Positions 26,102 to 35,526 are shown, numbered from the stretch's first letter. The stretch is DNA of 50,479 bases from Desulfuromonadales bacterium (GCA_029210745.1 JARGFI010000019.1:1-50479), one strand, 5' to 3'. The notes: a model not told the origin generated them from the sequence alone. Translations and numbers: made by a program.

Positions 26102-28759
26102 ATGGAAGCCAAACTGCCGAAAGGCTACGACCCCCGGGATGTCGAGCGAAAGTGGTACACCATCTGGGAGGAACAGGGGGCGTTTCACGCCGATGAGAAT
26201 TCTTCGCGTCCTCCCTACGCCATTGTTATCCCCCCCCCCAATGTCACCGGTGTGCTGCACATGGGACACGCGCTCAACAATACATTACAAGATATTCTGG
26301 TTCGCTGGAAGCGGATGACCGGGCACGAAGTGCTGTGGATGCCCGGCACCGATCATGCCGGAATTGCCACCCAGAACGTGGTCGAAAAACAGCTGGTCGC
26401 CGAGGGGATGGATCGCCATTGTCTCGGGCGTGAAAAATTTGTCGAGCGGGTCTGGCAATGGCGCACGGAGTCGGGCGGACAGATCATCAATCAGCTCAAA
26501 CGCCTTGGCGCCTCGTGTGACTGGCAGCGCGAACGTTTCACTATGGATGATGGTTTGTCGACGGCGGTGCGTGAGGTTTTTGTCAAGCTGCACGAAGAGG
26601 GGTTGATCTATCGCGATAATCGGCTGATCAACTGGTGTCCGCGTTGTCACACGGCACTCTCTGATCTTGAAGTCGAACACGAGGATAAAAAAGGGCACCT
26701 TTGGCACTTGCGTTATCCGGTACAGGGGACGGACCGCACTCTGGTGGTGGCCACCACGCGCCCGGAAACAATGCTTGGTGACAGTGCCGTGGCGGTCAAC
26801 CCCGCAGATGAGCGCTATGCCGGGCTGATCGGCAAAACCGTACTGTTGCCGCTGGTCAATCGCGCCATCCCGATCATTGCCGACGCATACGTCGATATGG
26901 ACTTCGGCTCCGGTGCGGTAAAGATCACCCCGGCACATGACTTTAACGACTTCGAGATCGGCAAGCGCCATGATCTGGAATTTATCACGATCCTTGATGA
27001 GTCGGGGGTGATCAACGCAAATGGCGGCCCCTATTGCGGGCAGGAGCGTTACGAGGCGCGGGCCAACGTGGTCGCCGATCTCGAAAATCTTCATTTGCTT
27101 GAAAAGATCGATGATTATGCCAACGCCGTCGGTGAATGTTATCGCTGCCGGACTGTCATTGAGCCGTTCATGAGCAAGCAGTGGTATGTGGCGGTCAAAC
27201 CGCTCGCTGAGGTGGCGATCAAGGCGGTGCAGGACGGTGACACGCGCATTATTCCGGCGCAGTGGGAGAAGACCTATTACGAGTGGATGTTCAATATCCA
27301 GGACTGGTGCATCAGTCGCCAGATCTGGTGGGGGCATCGGATTCCGGCGTGGTTCTGCGACGATTGCGACGCGATCACCGTCAGCCGTGAGGATGCCACC
27401 CGCTGTGCTCAATGCGGTTCAACCAACATCCGCCAGGAAACGGATGTCCTCGACACCTGGTTTTCTTCGGCGCTGTGGCCGTTTTCAACCATGGGGTGGC
27501 CGGAACATACCGCAACACTCCAAAAATTCTATCCGACCTCCTGTCTTGTCACCGGTTTCGACATCCTCTTCTTTTGGGTGGCGCGAATGATGATGCTGGG
27601 GTGTAAATTCATGGGCGAAGTGCCGTTCAAGGATGTCTATATCCATGCGTTGGTCCGTGATGCTCAGGGGCAGAAGATGTCGAAAAGCAAAGGCAACGTC
27701 ATCGACCCGTTGTTGATCATCGACGAATACGGTGCCGACGCCTTTCGCTTTACGCTGACCGCATTTGCAGCGATGGGGCGGGATATCAAACTCTCGACCG
27801 AGCGGATTGGTGGTTATAAAGCGTTTGCCAATAAACTGTGGAACGCCGCGCGTTTCAGCCTGATGAATCTGGAGGATTTCGACCCGGCGACCATCGACTT
27901 GCAGCGCGACGATCTGTCCCCCGCTGACCGCTGGATTCTGGCGCGGCTGGCCGCGACTGCCAAAGAGGTTGCTGCGGCACTGGCGGCGTACAAATTCAAC
28001 GAAGTCGCCAGTCTCCTCTACGCCTTTACCTGGCACAATTTCTGTGACTGGTATATCGAGTTGGTCAAAGGTGACCTCTATGGTGACGACGTCGTTGCCA
28101 AAGAACGGGTGCAGGGCGTTCTTTATACCGTCCTCGAACAGTTGCTGCGCCTGCTGCACCCGGTTATGCCGTTTATTACCGAGGAAATCTGGCAAACGTT
28201 GCCGGGGGAACGTCCCTGTGTTTCAATCATGCAGGCCAGTTATCCTCAAGGGGACGATTTCCCGATCGATGCCGCAGGTGAAAAGCGGATGGAAATTGTC
28301 ATGGGAGTGGTCAAGGCAATTCGCAATATTCGCGGAGAGATGGACGTCCCGCCGGGCAAACAGATCGTCGCGATTCTCGATTGCAAGACGGCGGAGGTGG
28401 CGGCGATCATCAATGAAAATGCCGCTTATCTCACCCCGCTGGCGCGAGTCGGCGAACTGATCTGTGGCGTTGCAGTTGCACGACCGGAGAAGGCCGCAAC
28501 ACAGGTGGTGGGCGATGTCGAAGTCCTCTTGCCACTGGCCGGACTGGTCGATGTCGCCGAGGAAATCAAGCGTCTCGAAAAAGAAATTTCCAAGGTGCAA
28601 AAAGACGTTGATCTGTTCAGTAAAAAGCTCTCGAACGAGAAGTTTGTTGCCAATGCTCCGGCGGAAGTTCTGGATAAAGATCGCAGCAAATTACTGGCGG
28701 CGGAAGAGAAACTGAAGATTCTCGATGAAAGTCTGCGAAGAATGCAGGCCCTCTGTTGA
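26102..28759 (+). CDS. valS: Valyl-tRNA synthetase
   Basis: It charges tRNA-Val and edits misactivated threonine. The 885-residue product is a complete class Ia synthetase. It has the HIGH-type motif HMGH at residues 53-56 after PPPNVTGVL, a CP1 editing domain (TTRPETMLGDSAVAVNP), KMSKS at 525-529, a WHNFCDWYIELVK anticodon-domain segment and a C-terminal coiled coil (EEIKRLEKEISKVQKDVDLF) that binds tRNA. Several Cys pairs (WCPRC, CYRC, CDDC/CAQC) may bind zinc. A run of ten C encodes PPP just before the HMGH motif. Own transcription unit, bounded by terminators at 25981 and 28763. Confidence 0.98.
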   Translation: MEAKLPKGYDPRDVERKWYTIWEEQGAFHADENSSRPPYAIVIPPPNVTGVLHMGHALNNTLQDILVRWKRMTGHEVLWMPGTDHAGIATQNVVEKQLVAEGMDRHCLGREKFVERVWQWRTESGGQIINQLKRLGASCDWQRERFTMDDGLSTAVREVFVKLHEEGLIYRDNRLINWCPRCHTALSDLEVEHEDKKGHLWHLRYPVQGTDRTLVVATTRPETMLGDSAVAVNPADERYAGLIGKTVLLPLVNRAIPIIADAYVDMDFGSGAVKITPAHDFNDFEIGKRHDLEFITILDESGVINANGGPYCGQERYEARANVVADLENLHLLEKIDDYANAVGECYRCRTVIEPFMSKQWYVAVKPLAEVAIKAVQDGDTRIIPAQWEKTYYEWMFNIQDWCISRQIWWGHRIPAWFCDDCDAITVSREDATRCAQCGSTNIRQETDVLDTWFSSALWPFSTMGWPEHTATLQKFYPTSCLVTGFDILFFWVARMMMLGCKFMGEVPFKDVYIHALVRDAQGQKMSKSKGNVIDPLLIIDEYGADAFRFTLTAFAAMGRDIKLSTERIGGYKAFANKLWNAARFSLMNLEDFDPATIDLQRDDLSPADRWILARLAATAKEVAAALAAYKFNEVASLLYAFTWHNFCDWYIELVKGDLYGDDVVAKERVQGVLYTVLEQLLRLLHPVMPFITEEIWQTLPGERPCVSIMQASYPQGDDFPIDAAGEKRMEIVMGVVKAIRNIRGEMDVPPGKQIVAILDCKTAEVAAIINENAAYLTPLARVGELICGVAVARPEKAATQVVGDVEVLLPLAGLVDVAEEIKRLEKEISKVQKDVDLFSKKLSNEKFVANAPAEVLDKDRSKLLAAEEKLKILDESLRRMQALC

Positions 28760-28762
28760 TAC

Positions 28763-28794
28763 CAGGGGCGGGTATCACCTCCCGCCCCTGTTTT
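28763..28794 (+). terminator. Intrinsic terminator after valS
   Basis: CAGGGGCGGG (28763-28772) pairs with CCCGCCCCTG (28781-28790) across an eight-base loop, and four T follow. It starts four bases after the valS stop and ends 32 bases before the radical SAM gene. Confidence 0.9.
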
Positions 28795-28826
28795 ATGCCG
28801 TCAGCAACGATTAACCCGGAGGATCC

Positions 28827-30536
28827 ATGGCACGAATCGACCTGCTCCTGCTTCATCCGCCCAGCGTCTATGATTTCAGGCAAAAGTCGATCATGTATGG
28901 TCCGATCAGCGATCTGATCCCCTCCTCTCCGGTCTTTGAGATGTACCCCCTCGGGTTCCTCACCATGACCAGTTACCTTGAAGCGCGCGGCTTCAAGGTG
29001 CGTATTGTCAATCTGGCCTTGCGCATGATGAACGATCTTGATTTCGATGTGCGCACCTTTCTCTCCCGGCTCAAACCGCACGCCATCGGCATCGACCTGC
29101 ATTGGCTCCCTCACGCTCACGGCTCGATTGAAATCGCAAAATTGGCCAGGGAGTGCCACCCCGATGTGCCGATTATTTTTGGCGGACTTTCGTCAAGCTA
29201 CTTTCATGAAGAACTCATCCAGTATCCGGTGGTCGATTACGTTTTGCGTGGTGATGCGATCGAAGCGCAGCTCTATGCTTTACTGACGAAGCTCAGGGCA
29301 GGAGAACCACCGGCCGGGGTGCCGAATCTGACCTGGAAGGTCGATGGCAAGGTACAGGTCAATCCGTTAAGCACCACTCCCCACCCCCCCGAACCGGTCG
29401 ATCTCAATCCGGTGCAGATGATCAGGATGGTGTTGCGTTATCGTGATCTGCAAAGTGTTCTCCCTTTTAACGGCTGGTGGCAGAATCCGATCACTGCGGT
29501 CTTTACCGTCAAGGGGTGCGCCCACGAGTGCCTTACCTGCGGGGGGTCCCGGCAAGCCAATCGACGCATCAACGCCCGCCATGAACCGACCTTTCGCAGC
29601 CCTGAAAATCTGGTGAAAAATATTGTCGATATCGGGCGCATCTCGAAGGGCCCGATTTTTCTCGTCGGCGATCTGTATCAGGCGGGAGAGGATTATGCGC
29701 TGGAGACTTTGACGCGGCTGGGGAAAGCAACGATCAACAATGAGATTATCTTCGAGTTTTTTGCCATGCCATCGCTCAGCTGTCTTCAGGCGATTGACCA
29801 AAACGTTGTAAACTGGAGTCTGGAACTGTCCCCGGAGAGCCATTCCGAGGCGCTTCGCAAAGTGCAGAACGAGAAATTCTTTTATACCAATGCCGAGATG
29901 GAAAGGGTGATCGCCGCAGCACTGAAATTGCGCTGCCATCGCCTCGATGTGTTCTTCATGATCGGTCTTCCCGAACAGACACAACGCTCAGTGATGGAAA
30001 CCATCGATTATTGTGAACAGCTCTTTGCCACTTCCGATCCACGTCTGTCCTGTTTTATCTCGCCGATGGGTCCCTTTGCCGATCCCGGCAGTCAATGTTT
30101 TGAAAATCCCGAAAAATTCGGTTACACGCTCTTTGCCCGGACTCTCGAAGAGCATCGCGAATTGCTGGTGCAGCCGTCCTGGCGGAGCATTCTCAATTAT
30201 GAGACAACGGTCATGTCACGGGATGAACTGGTTGATGTCACCTACACCGCCGCCGCTGCCCTCAATGCACTGAAATTGCGTTACGGGCGCATCAACAAGG
30301 GGCGTGGACAGGCCGTCGCCGCGCGTATTCGTCAGGCAGCAGAGCTTGAAACCCGGCTGCGCCTCTGTAGCGACAGTGGTGTGGCCCTTGATCCGCATGA
30401 ACTTGAACTGCTGCGTGGCGAAATTCATGATTTCAGTGTGTCGACGGTGTGTGACAAGCGCGAGCTGTTCTGGCGGCGACACGTAAATAATTTTAAATGG
30501 CTGGGGATTCTGCGTGCGCTGTTATTTCGCAGTTAA
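28827..30536 (+). CDS. B12-binding domain radical SAM protein
   Basis: A 569-residue protein. The N-terminal part (about residues 1-150) is a cobalamin-binding Rossmann-type domain: IDLLLLHPPSVYDF, YPLGFLTMTSYLEARGFKVR and VPIIFGGLSSSYFHEELI. The radical SAM domain follows with its 4Fe-4S motif Cys231-x3-Cys235-x2-Cys238 (GCAHECLTCGG). A C-terminal part of about 150 residues is unique. It resembles TIGR04190 (B12_SAM_Ta0216), whose substrate is unknown; such enzymes often methylate unreactive carbons or rearrange lipids or cofactors. GGAGGATCC precedes the ATG. It is alone between the valS terminator and the tRNA, so context gives no substrate. Confidence 0.85.
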   Translation: MARIDLLLLHPPSVYDFRQKSIMYGPISDLIPSSPVFEMYPLGFLTMTSYLEARGFKVRIVNLALRMMNDLDFDVRTFLSRLKPHAIGIDLHWLPHAHGSIEIAKLARECHPDVPIIFGGLSSSYFHEELIQYPVVDYVLRGDAIEAQLYALLTKLRAGEPPAGVPNLTWKVDGKVQVNPLSTTPHPPEPVDLNPVQMIRMVLRYRDLQSVLPFNGWWQNPITAVFTVKGCAHECLTCGGSRQANRRINARHEPTFRSPENLVKNIVDIGRISKGPIFLVGDLYQAGEDYALETLTRLGKATINNEIIFEFFAMPSLSCLQAIDQNVVNWSLELSPESHSEALRKVQNEKFFYTNAEMERVIAAALKLRCHRLDVFFMIGLPEQTQRSVMETIDYCEQLFATSDPRLSCFISPMGPFADPGSQCFENPEKFGYTLFARTLEEHRELLVQPSWRSILNYETTVMSRDELVDVTYTAAAALNALKLRYGRINKGRGQAVAARIRQAAELETRLRLCSDSGVALDPHELELLRGEIHDFSVSTVCDKRELFWRRHVNNFKWLGILRALLFRS

Positions 30537-30587
30537 GCTGAACAATCGAAAAATTGAGTGCTAGCGGGAGTTGCGCCGGTTTTCCCC

Positions 30588-30617
30588 TTGACAACCTTTG
30601 TCGGGTTGGGATATATA
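30588..30617 (+). promoter_or_regulatory. Strong sigma70 promoter of the tRNA-Met gene
   Basis: TTGACA (30588-30593, perfect -35) and TATATA (30612-30617) are 18 bases apart. The -10 is followed by a GC-rich palindrome, CCCCGATCGGGG at 30622-30633, at the expected start site; a GC-rich discriminator is typical of promoters for stable RNA under stringent control. The mature tRNA begins about 95 bases downstream. Confidence 0.8.
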
Positions 30618-30718
30618 AGAGCCCCGATCGGGGAAAGGTCGCCTGAGATAGATGACAACCCCCCGATATTACGAAAGAAAGACTGCCTCCCGGCGGAGGG
30701 AGGTTGCAGATCGTTTTC

Positions 30719-30795
30719 GGCGGTGTAGCTCAGTTGGTTAGAGCATGCGGCTCATATCCGCAGTGTCCGGAGTTCAAATCTCTGCACCGCCACCA
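30719..30795 (+). tRNA. tRNA-Met (anticodon CAT), elongator type
   Basis: A complete cloverleaf of 77 bases with encoded ACCA. The acceptor GGCGGTG pairs with CACCGCC. The D-arm is GCTC/GAGC. The anticodon stem TGCGG/CCGCA holds the loop CTCATAT with anticodon CAT. The T-arm CGGAG/CTCTG includes one G-T pair and the loop TTCAAAT. CAT is also the genomic anticodon of tRNA-Ile2, which TilS modifies. Here the base after position 37 is T, not the A expected of an isoleucine tRNA, and the acceptor stem equals that of B. subtilis elongator tRNA-Met, so Met is favoured. The first pair is G-C, so it is not the initiator. Confidence 0.92.
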
Positions 30796-30801
30796 TCTTG
30801 C

Positions 30802-30840
30802 GAAAGCCCTCTCCGGCGACGGTTGAGGGCTTTCGTCGTT
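30802..30840 (+). terminator. Hairpin after the tRNA, possible terminator
   Basis: GAAAGCCCTC (30802-30811) pairs perfectly with GAGGGCTTTC (30825-30834) around a 13-base loop, followed by GTCGTTTT. The T tract is delayed by four bases, so termination may be partial, leaving some read-through into tilS, which begins 48 bases after the stem. Confidence 0.6.
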
Positions 30841-30881
30841 TTAATCCTGTAAGTAAATCTGCCGCGAGAACTGGTTGCGCT

Positions 30882-32237
30882 ATGATCCAGCAAACCGTGT
30901 ATGATCTTTTGCTTGGCGAGCATCTGGTGGATTCCGGGGATGCCGTTCTGGTCGCCGTTTCCGGCGGGATTGATTCGGTCGTCCTGTTGCATCTGTTGCA
31001 TGCCCTTGCTCCGCGTCTCCGTGTTACGCTCCACGCTGCCCACCTGGACCACGCTATACGCAGGAACAGTGCTGAAGATACCGCGTTCGTTATCGACCTG
31101 TGTGACCGTCTCGCTGTCCCGCTGACAACTGAACGGATCGCTGTCCCGGCACTTGCCGCCGCACAGGGGACGGGGCTGGAAGAGGCCGGGCGCCAGGCGC
31201 GGCGCGATTTTTTGTGCCGGGTTGCGCGGCAACACAATTGTCAGGTCATTGCCCTGGGGCATCATGCCGATGACCAGGCTGAAACAGTTCTGCATCGGCT
31301 GCTGCGCGGGAGCAGTGCCAGTGGTCTGGCCGGAATGCGCCTCCACCATGGGGCCTGCATCCGCCCGTTATTAAGGGTTACCCGAGCGGATATCGAAGAG
31401 TATGCGGCTGAACATCATCTCAACTGGTGTGAGGATGCCAGCAATCGCGATATCACTTTCACCCGTAACCGGATTCGCCACCAGTTGCTGCCCCAATTGC
31501 GTGAATTTAATCCCCGCATCGATAGCCATCTGGTCGCGCTGGCGGAGCGTTTGGCGGTCGAGGAAGACTTCTGGGCGGGGTTGGTCGCGGAGCACTTTGA
31601 TCGATTGCTGACCGATTCCCGCGACGGTCTGCGCCTTTCTGTTGCCGGTCTGCAAGCACTTCACCGGGGGGTGCGTCGACGCGTGTTGCGTCATGCTCTG
31701 GGGGTGGTTCGCGGGTCGGTGATGACCCTGGCGGCGCCGCAGATCGCTGCGCTTGAGCGGCTTTTGCACGGTAGCAGTCAGGCGCAACTCGATCTGCCCG
31801 GAGTATGGGCGGCACGACGTTACGGTGAATTATGGTTACGGACGGCTGCACCGTCGTGTCAACCGTTCAGCGTGGTCGTGGACGGCCCCGGAATAATCGA
31901 TCTTCCGCAGGGGGGCAGGCTGATTTTCAGTTACGGACCGCCGCAAGGAGAAGGTGTCCTGGCGGTCGAGTTTTCTGCTGCGACGCTATTTTTTCCGTTG
32001 ACGATCCGTTCGTTCCAACCCGGCGACCGTTTGCGACCGGCAGGCGGAGCGGGAAGCCGTAAGCTGAAAGAACTGTTTATCGACGCAAAGATTGAACGCG
32101 AACGGCGCCGATCGTGGCCGCTGCTGGTCGGGGAGGACATCCTTTGGATTCCCGGTTTGAGACGTTGTGACAGCCATTGGCCGACACCGAGTGAGGAACA
32201 GGTGCTGAGGGTTGTTTTTGAACCGGCTTTGCCGTGA
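30882..32237 (+). CDS. tilS: tRNA(Ile)-lysidine synthase
   Basis: TilS adds lysine to C34 of tRNA-Ile2(CAU), changing its specificity from Met to Ile; it is essential in most bacteria. The 451-residue product has the PP-loop ATP motif SGGIDS at residues 27-32, HAAHLDHAIRRNSAEDTAFV, the lysidine-synthase segment ALGHHADDQAETVLHRLLRGS, a TilS substrate-binding middle, and a C-terminal TilS_C domain with RSFQPGDRLRPAGG and ELFIDAKIERERR. I take ATG 30882, though its binding site is weak; the frame is open further upstream into the tRNA hairpin, which cannot be coding. It follows a CAT tRNA gene. Confidence 0.94.
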   Translation: MIQQTVYDLLLGEHLVDSGDAVLVAVSGGIDSVVLLHLLHALAPRLRVTLHAAHLDHAIRRNSAEDTAFVIDLCDRLAVPLTTERIAVPALAAAQGTGLEEAGRQARRDFLCRVARQHNCQVIALGHHADDQAETVLHRLLRGSSASGLAGMRLHHGACIRPLLRVTRADIEEYAAEHHLNWCEDASNRDITFTRNRIRHQLLPQLREFNPRIDSHLVALAERLAVEEDFWAGLVAEHFDRLLTDSRDGLRLSVAGLQALHRGVRRRVLRHALGVVRGSVMTLAAPQIAALERLLHGSSQAQLDLPGVWAARRYGELWLRTAAPSCQPFSVVVDGPGIIDLPQGGRLIFSYGPPQGEGVLAVEFSAATLFFPLTIRSFQPGDRLRPAGGAGSRKLKELFIDAKIERERRRSWPLLVGEDILWIPGLRRCDSHWPTPSEEQVLRVVFEPALP

Positions 32238-32343
32238 TTGATTCTTGTCGCGGGTCAATAATTATGGTAAGTTTAAAAGGTTTAACGCGTCATGACATGC
32301 ATCTTTCCGTGCGACATGAAAATAACCTACCACAGGGGGAAAA

Positions 32344-34281
32344 GTGAACCAATTTTACAAGAATATTGCGCTTTGGCTGGTGATTTCACTGGTCATGATC
32401 ATGCTTTTCAATATGCTGACCCAGCGCGATCAGGGGCAGAAGCCGATAACCTATACAACTTTCATGGCCGAAGTCGAGTCAGGCAACGTCAAGGATATTA
32501 CGATTCAAGGTCAGAATATCGAGGGTCATTATCAGGACGATGCCGCATTCAAGACGTTTGTGCCGGATGATCCGAACCTGATTACTGAACTGCGCGAACG
32601 TGGCGTGGTGATTCAGGCCCGCGCCGATGAAGATCGCAGTTTCTGGTTTACCCTGCTGGTTTCCTGGGGACCGATCCTGTTGCTGATCGGCGTATGGATT
32701 TTCTTCATGCGGCAGATGCAGTCGGGCGGCGGCAAGGCGATGAGCTTCGGCAAGAGCCGGGCGAAACTGCTCAATGAGACGTCGGCGCGGGTGACGTTTG
32801 ATGATGTTGCCGGGATCGATGAAGCCAAGGACGAACTCGAAGAGGTCGTTTCGTTTCTCCGGGATCCGAAGAAGTTTTCTCGCCTCGGTGGACGCATTCC
32901 CAAAGGGGTGTTGCTGGTCGGCGCGCCGGGGACCGGAAAGACCTTGCTGGCGCGGGCCATTGCCGGCGAAGCAGGGGCTCCGTTCTTCTCAATTTCCGGT
33001 TCTGATTTCGTCGAAATGTTCGTTGGAGTCGGTGCCAGCCGGGTGCGCGACCTCTTTGTACAGGGGAAAAAAAATGCGCCGTGCATCATTTTTATCGACG
33101 AAATTGATGCGGTTGGTCGGCATCGCGGGGCGGGTCTCGGCGGTGGACACGACGAGCGCGAACAGACCCTCAACCAGTTACTGGTCGAGATGGATGGTTT
33201 CGAGTCGAATGAGGGGGTTATTCTGATTGCTGCGACCAACCGCCCCGACGTGCTTGATCCCGCCCTGTTGCGTCCCGGTCGTTTCGACCGGCAGGTGGTG
33301 GTGCCGCATCCCGACATCAAGGGTCGGTTTAAAATTCTTACCGTACATGCCCGTAAGGTACCGCTGTCCGAGAATGTCAATCTGGAGGTTATTGCCAAGG
33401 GAACACCCGGTTTTTCCGGTGCCGATCTGGCCAATCTGGTCAACGAGGGCGCACTTTTGGCAGCGCGGGCCGATAAGCAAACGGTCGATATGGAGGATCT
33501 TGAAGCGGCCAAGGACAAGGTGATGATGGGGGCCGAGCGGCGCTCGATGGTGATTACCGAAGATGAAAAGAAAGTGACCGCCTATCACGAGGCCGGGCAC
33601 GCGGTCGTTGCGCTCTTCCTGCCCGATGCTGATCCGGTTCACAAGGTATCGATTATTCCGCGCGGGCGCGCCATGGGGATCACCATGTATCTGCCGCGCG
33701 AGGAAAAATACAATCAGAGCAAGGAAGGGTTGCAGGCACATATCTGTACCTTGATGGGCGGTCGAATTGCCGAGGATCTGTTGCTTGGCAGTATCACCAC
33801 CGGAGCCAGTAACGATATCGAGCGGGCAACGATTGTTGCCCGGCGCATGGTTTGTGAGTGGGGGATGAGCGACACGTTGGGACCGTTGGCCTTCGGTGAA
33901 AAACAGGGCGAAATTTTCCTTGGACGCGATATGGCGCACACCAAGAATTACAGTGAAGCCACGGCGATCGAGATCGATACTGAAATCCGCGCCATCGTCC
34001 AACAGTCGTATGACCGCACCAAAAAAATTCTCACCGACAATCGCGAAGGGCTGATTCGCGTTGCCGAGGCGCTGCTGGAGCGTGAAAACCTCGACGGGGC
34101 TGAAGTCAATGCGCTGGTCGAGGGAGAGACGCTCCCTCCGGTCGAAGTTTATGTCGCCCCGGTTGCACCTGCGACGACGCAAAAAAAGTCGGCACCTGCG
34201 GCAGACGCTGATCAAAGCGGTGCGCAGACAGAGAATGCACCGGAAGAGCAGCAGGATGATCCGGAGGATCCGACGACCTGA
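32344..34281 (+). CDS. ftsH: ATP-dependent zinc metalloprotease FtsH
   Basis: FtsH is a hexameric inner-membrane protease that degrades misfolded membrane proteins and regulators. The 645-residue product has TM helices at about residues 8-24 and 101-122 with a short periplasmic domain between them, Walker A GAPGTGKT at 193-200, Walker [12 protein letters not shown], the SRH region with RPGRFDRQ, and the zinc site HEAGH at 415-419. The C-terminus ends in a low-complexity Ala/Glu/Asp tail. The start is GTG after a GGGGGAAAA-type site. It often neighbours tilS and folP in bacteria, as here; its stop overlaps folP by one base. Confidence 0.98.
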   Translation: MNQFYKNIALWLVISLVMIMLFNMLTQRDQGQKPITYTTFMAEVESGNVKDITIQGQNIEGHYQDDAAFKTFVPDDPNLITELRERGVVIQARADEDRSFWFTLLVSWGPILLLIGVWIFFMRQMQSGGGKAMSFGKSRAKLLNETSARVTFDDVAGIDEAKDELEEVVSFLRDPKKFSRLGGRIPKGVLLVGAPGTGKTLLARAIAGEAGAPFFSISGSDFVEMFVGVGASRVRDLFVQGKKNAPCIIFIDEIDAVGRHRGAGLGGGHDEREQTLNQLLVEMDGFESNEGVILIAATNRPDVLDPALLRPGRFDRQVVVPHPDIKGRFKILTVHARKVPLSENVNLEVIAKGTPGFSGADLANLVNEGALLAARADKQTVDMEDLEAAKDKVMMGAERRSMVITEDEKKVTAYHEAGHAVVALFLPDADPVHKVSIIPRGRAMGITMYLPREEKYNQSKEGLQAHICTLMGGRIAEDLLLGSITTGASNDIERATIVARRMVCEWGMSDTLGPLAFGEKQGEIFLGRDMAHTKNYSEATAIEIDTEIRAIVQQSYDRTKKILTDNREGLIRVAEALLERENLDGAEVNALVEGETLPPVEVYVAPVAPATTQKKSAPAADADQSGAQTENAPEEQQDDPEDPTT

Positions 34282-35492
34282 TGACTTTCGCCCCCCGTTT
34301 GCTGAAGGTTGCCGACGACACCGCAGCGCGAGATGAACTGAAGACGCTCGGTGTCGATCCTGTCGGCATTGAGCGGATGACGGCGAAAATGCTTTTGCGG
34401 CTGGTGAAGATCGACCGGGTGCCGTGTCGGGCGGCCAATATCCTCAAGCAGGAGATGCTGGCACTTGGCGGCGATGCTGCTGTGGCGCGCGGCACAGTTG
34501 CTTGTTCCCTGCCGACGACTGATGTTATTCTGATCGGGACTCTCAAGCAGTTGGAACAGTTGGCCCGGCGGCTCGGCGTTCAACCGTTTGGCCTGGCGGA
34601 TCTTGGTCAGGAGCTGATCCAGTTGCTGGATTGGCTCGATAAACCGGCGACGTTGTTGCGCGGACGGACGGTCGAACTTGACCTTTCCCGGCCACGGATC
34701 ATGGGTATTCTGAACGCAACGCCCGATTCCTTTTCCGATGGTGGCCGTTACAACCGGGTCGATGCGGCGCTGATGCGTGCCGGTGAAATGGTCGCCGAGG
34801 GGGCGGACCTGATCGATGTCGGCGGCGAGAGTACGCGCCCCGGTGCCCTGGCCGTGTCGGTCGAAGAAGAACTTGATCGGGTCATCCCGATAATCGAAGC
34901 GCTCCATGCCGAGTTTGCTCTGCCGTTGTCGATCGATACCAGCAAAAGTGGCGTAGCGGCCGCGGCCGCGGCCGCAGGGGTTGAATTCGTCAACGATATC
35001 AGCGGATTGCAGTTCGATGCGCAGATGCCCAAGGTGGTTGCCACGAGTTCGGCCGGACTGATCCTGATGCACACGCGCGGTCGACCCGAGACCATGCAGC
35101 ACGACACGAAATATCTGGATCTAACTGGACAGGTGATCAGTGGGCTGCGCGACAGCCTGTCCCGCGCCCTGGCCGCCGGGGTAAAAGTGGAGCGGATTGC
35201 CGTCGATCCGGGGATCGGTTTTGGCAAGGATGTCGCCGGTAATCTGGAACTGTTGCGCCACCTCGATGAATTGCACAGCCTCGGGCGTCCGCTGTTGCTC
35301 GGAACGTCGCGCAAAAGTTTCATCGGCACCATCCTCGGCGAGGATGATCCCGTGCAGCGTTTGCATGGTTCCCTGGCGACCGTGGCTTTGGCCGTCGCTG
35401 CCGGAGTTCGGTTGCTGCGTGTCCACGATGTGCGGGCCTCACGTGAGGCGGCGCTGACCGCTTGGGCGGTTGTCTCCGGACAACGTCCATAA
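34281..35492 (+). CDS. folP: Dihydropteroate synthase with N-terminal extension
   Basis: The enzyme joins p-aminobenzoate to dihydropterin pyrophosphate in folate synthesis and is the sulfonamide target. The 403-residue protein is longer than the usual 270-280. The catalytic TIM barrel starts near residue 135 with IMGILNATPDSFSDGG, then DLIDVGGESTRPGA, VNDISG, HTRG, IAVDPGIGFGK and GTSRKSFIG. About 130 N-terminal residues precede it, with helical segments such as KMLLRLVKIDRVPCRAANIL; similar extensions occur in other deltaproteobacteria, but their role is unknown. A GCGGCC repeat encodes a seven-Ala run in the barrel. It overlaps ftsH by one base. Confidence 0.95.
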   Translation: MTFAPRLLKVADDTAARDELKTLGVDPVGIERMTAKMLLRLVKIDRVPCRAANILKQEMLALGGDAAVARGTVACSLPTTDVILIGTLKQLEQLARRLGVQPFGLADLGQELIQLLDWLDKPATLLRGRTVELDLSRPRIMGILNATPDSFSDGGRYNRVDAALMRAGEMVAEGADLIDVGGESTRPGALAVSVEEELDRVIPIIEALHAEFALPLSIDTSKSGVAAAAAAAGVEFVNDISGLQFDAQMPKVVATSSAGLILMHTRGRPETMQHDTKYLDLTGQVISGLRDSLSRALAAGVKVERIAVDPGIGFGKDVAGNLELLRHLDELHSLGRPLLLGTSRKSFIGTILGEDDPVQRLHGSLATVALAVAAGVRLLRVHDVRASREAALTAWAVVSGQRP

Positions 35493-35526
35493 AGCGCGTT
35501 AACCCTGAATTTTTTAATGGTATGCA

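Noticed and set aside
26285-27412. Antisense open frame opposite valS
   Set aside because: The valS frame has all synthetase motifs; the reverse frame is an artefact of GC-rich codon bias with no recognisable domain.
30719-30795. tRNA-Ile2 (lysidine-modified CAT)
   Set aside because: The anticodon loop ends in T where isoleucine tRNAs have A, and the acceptor stem matches elongator tRNA-Met of B. subtilis.
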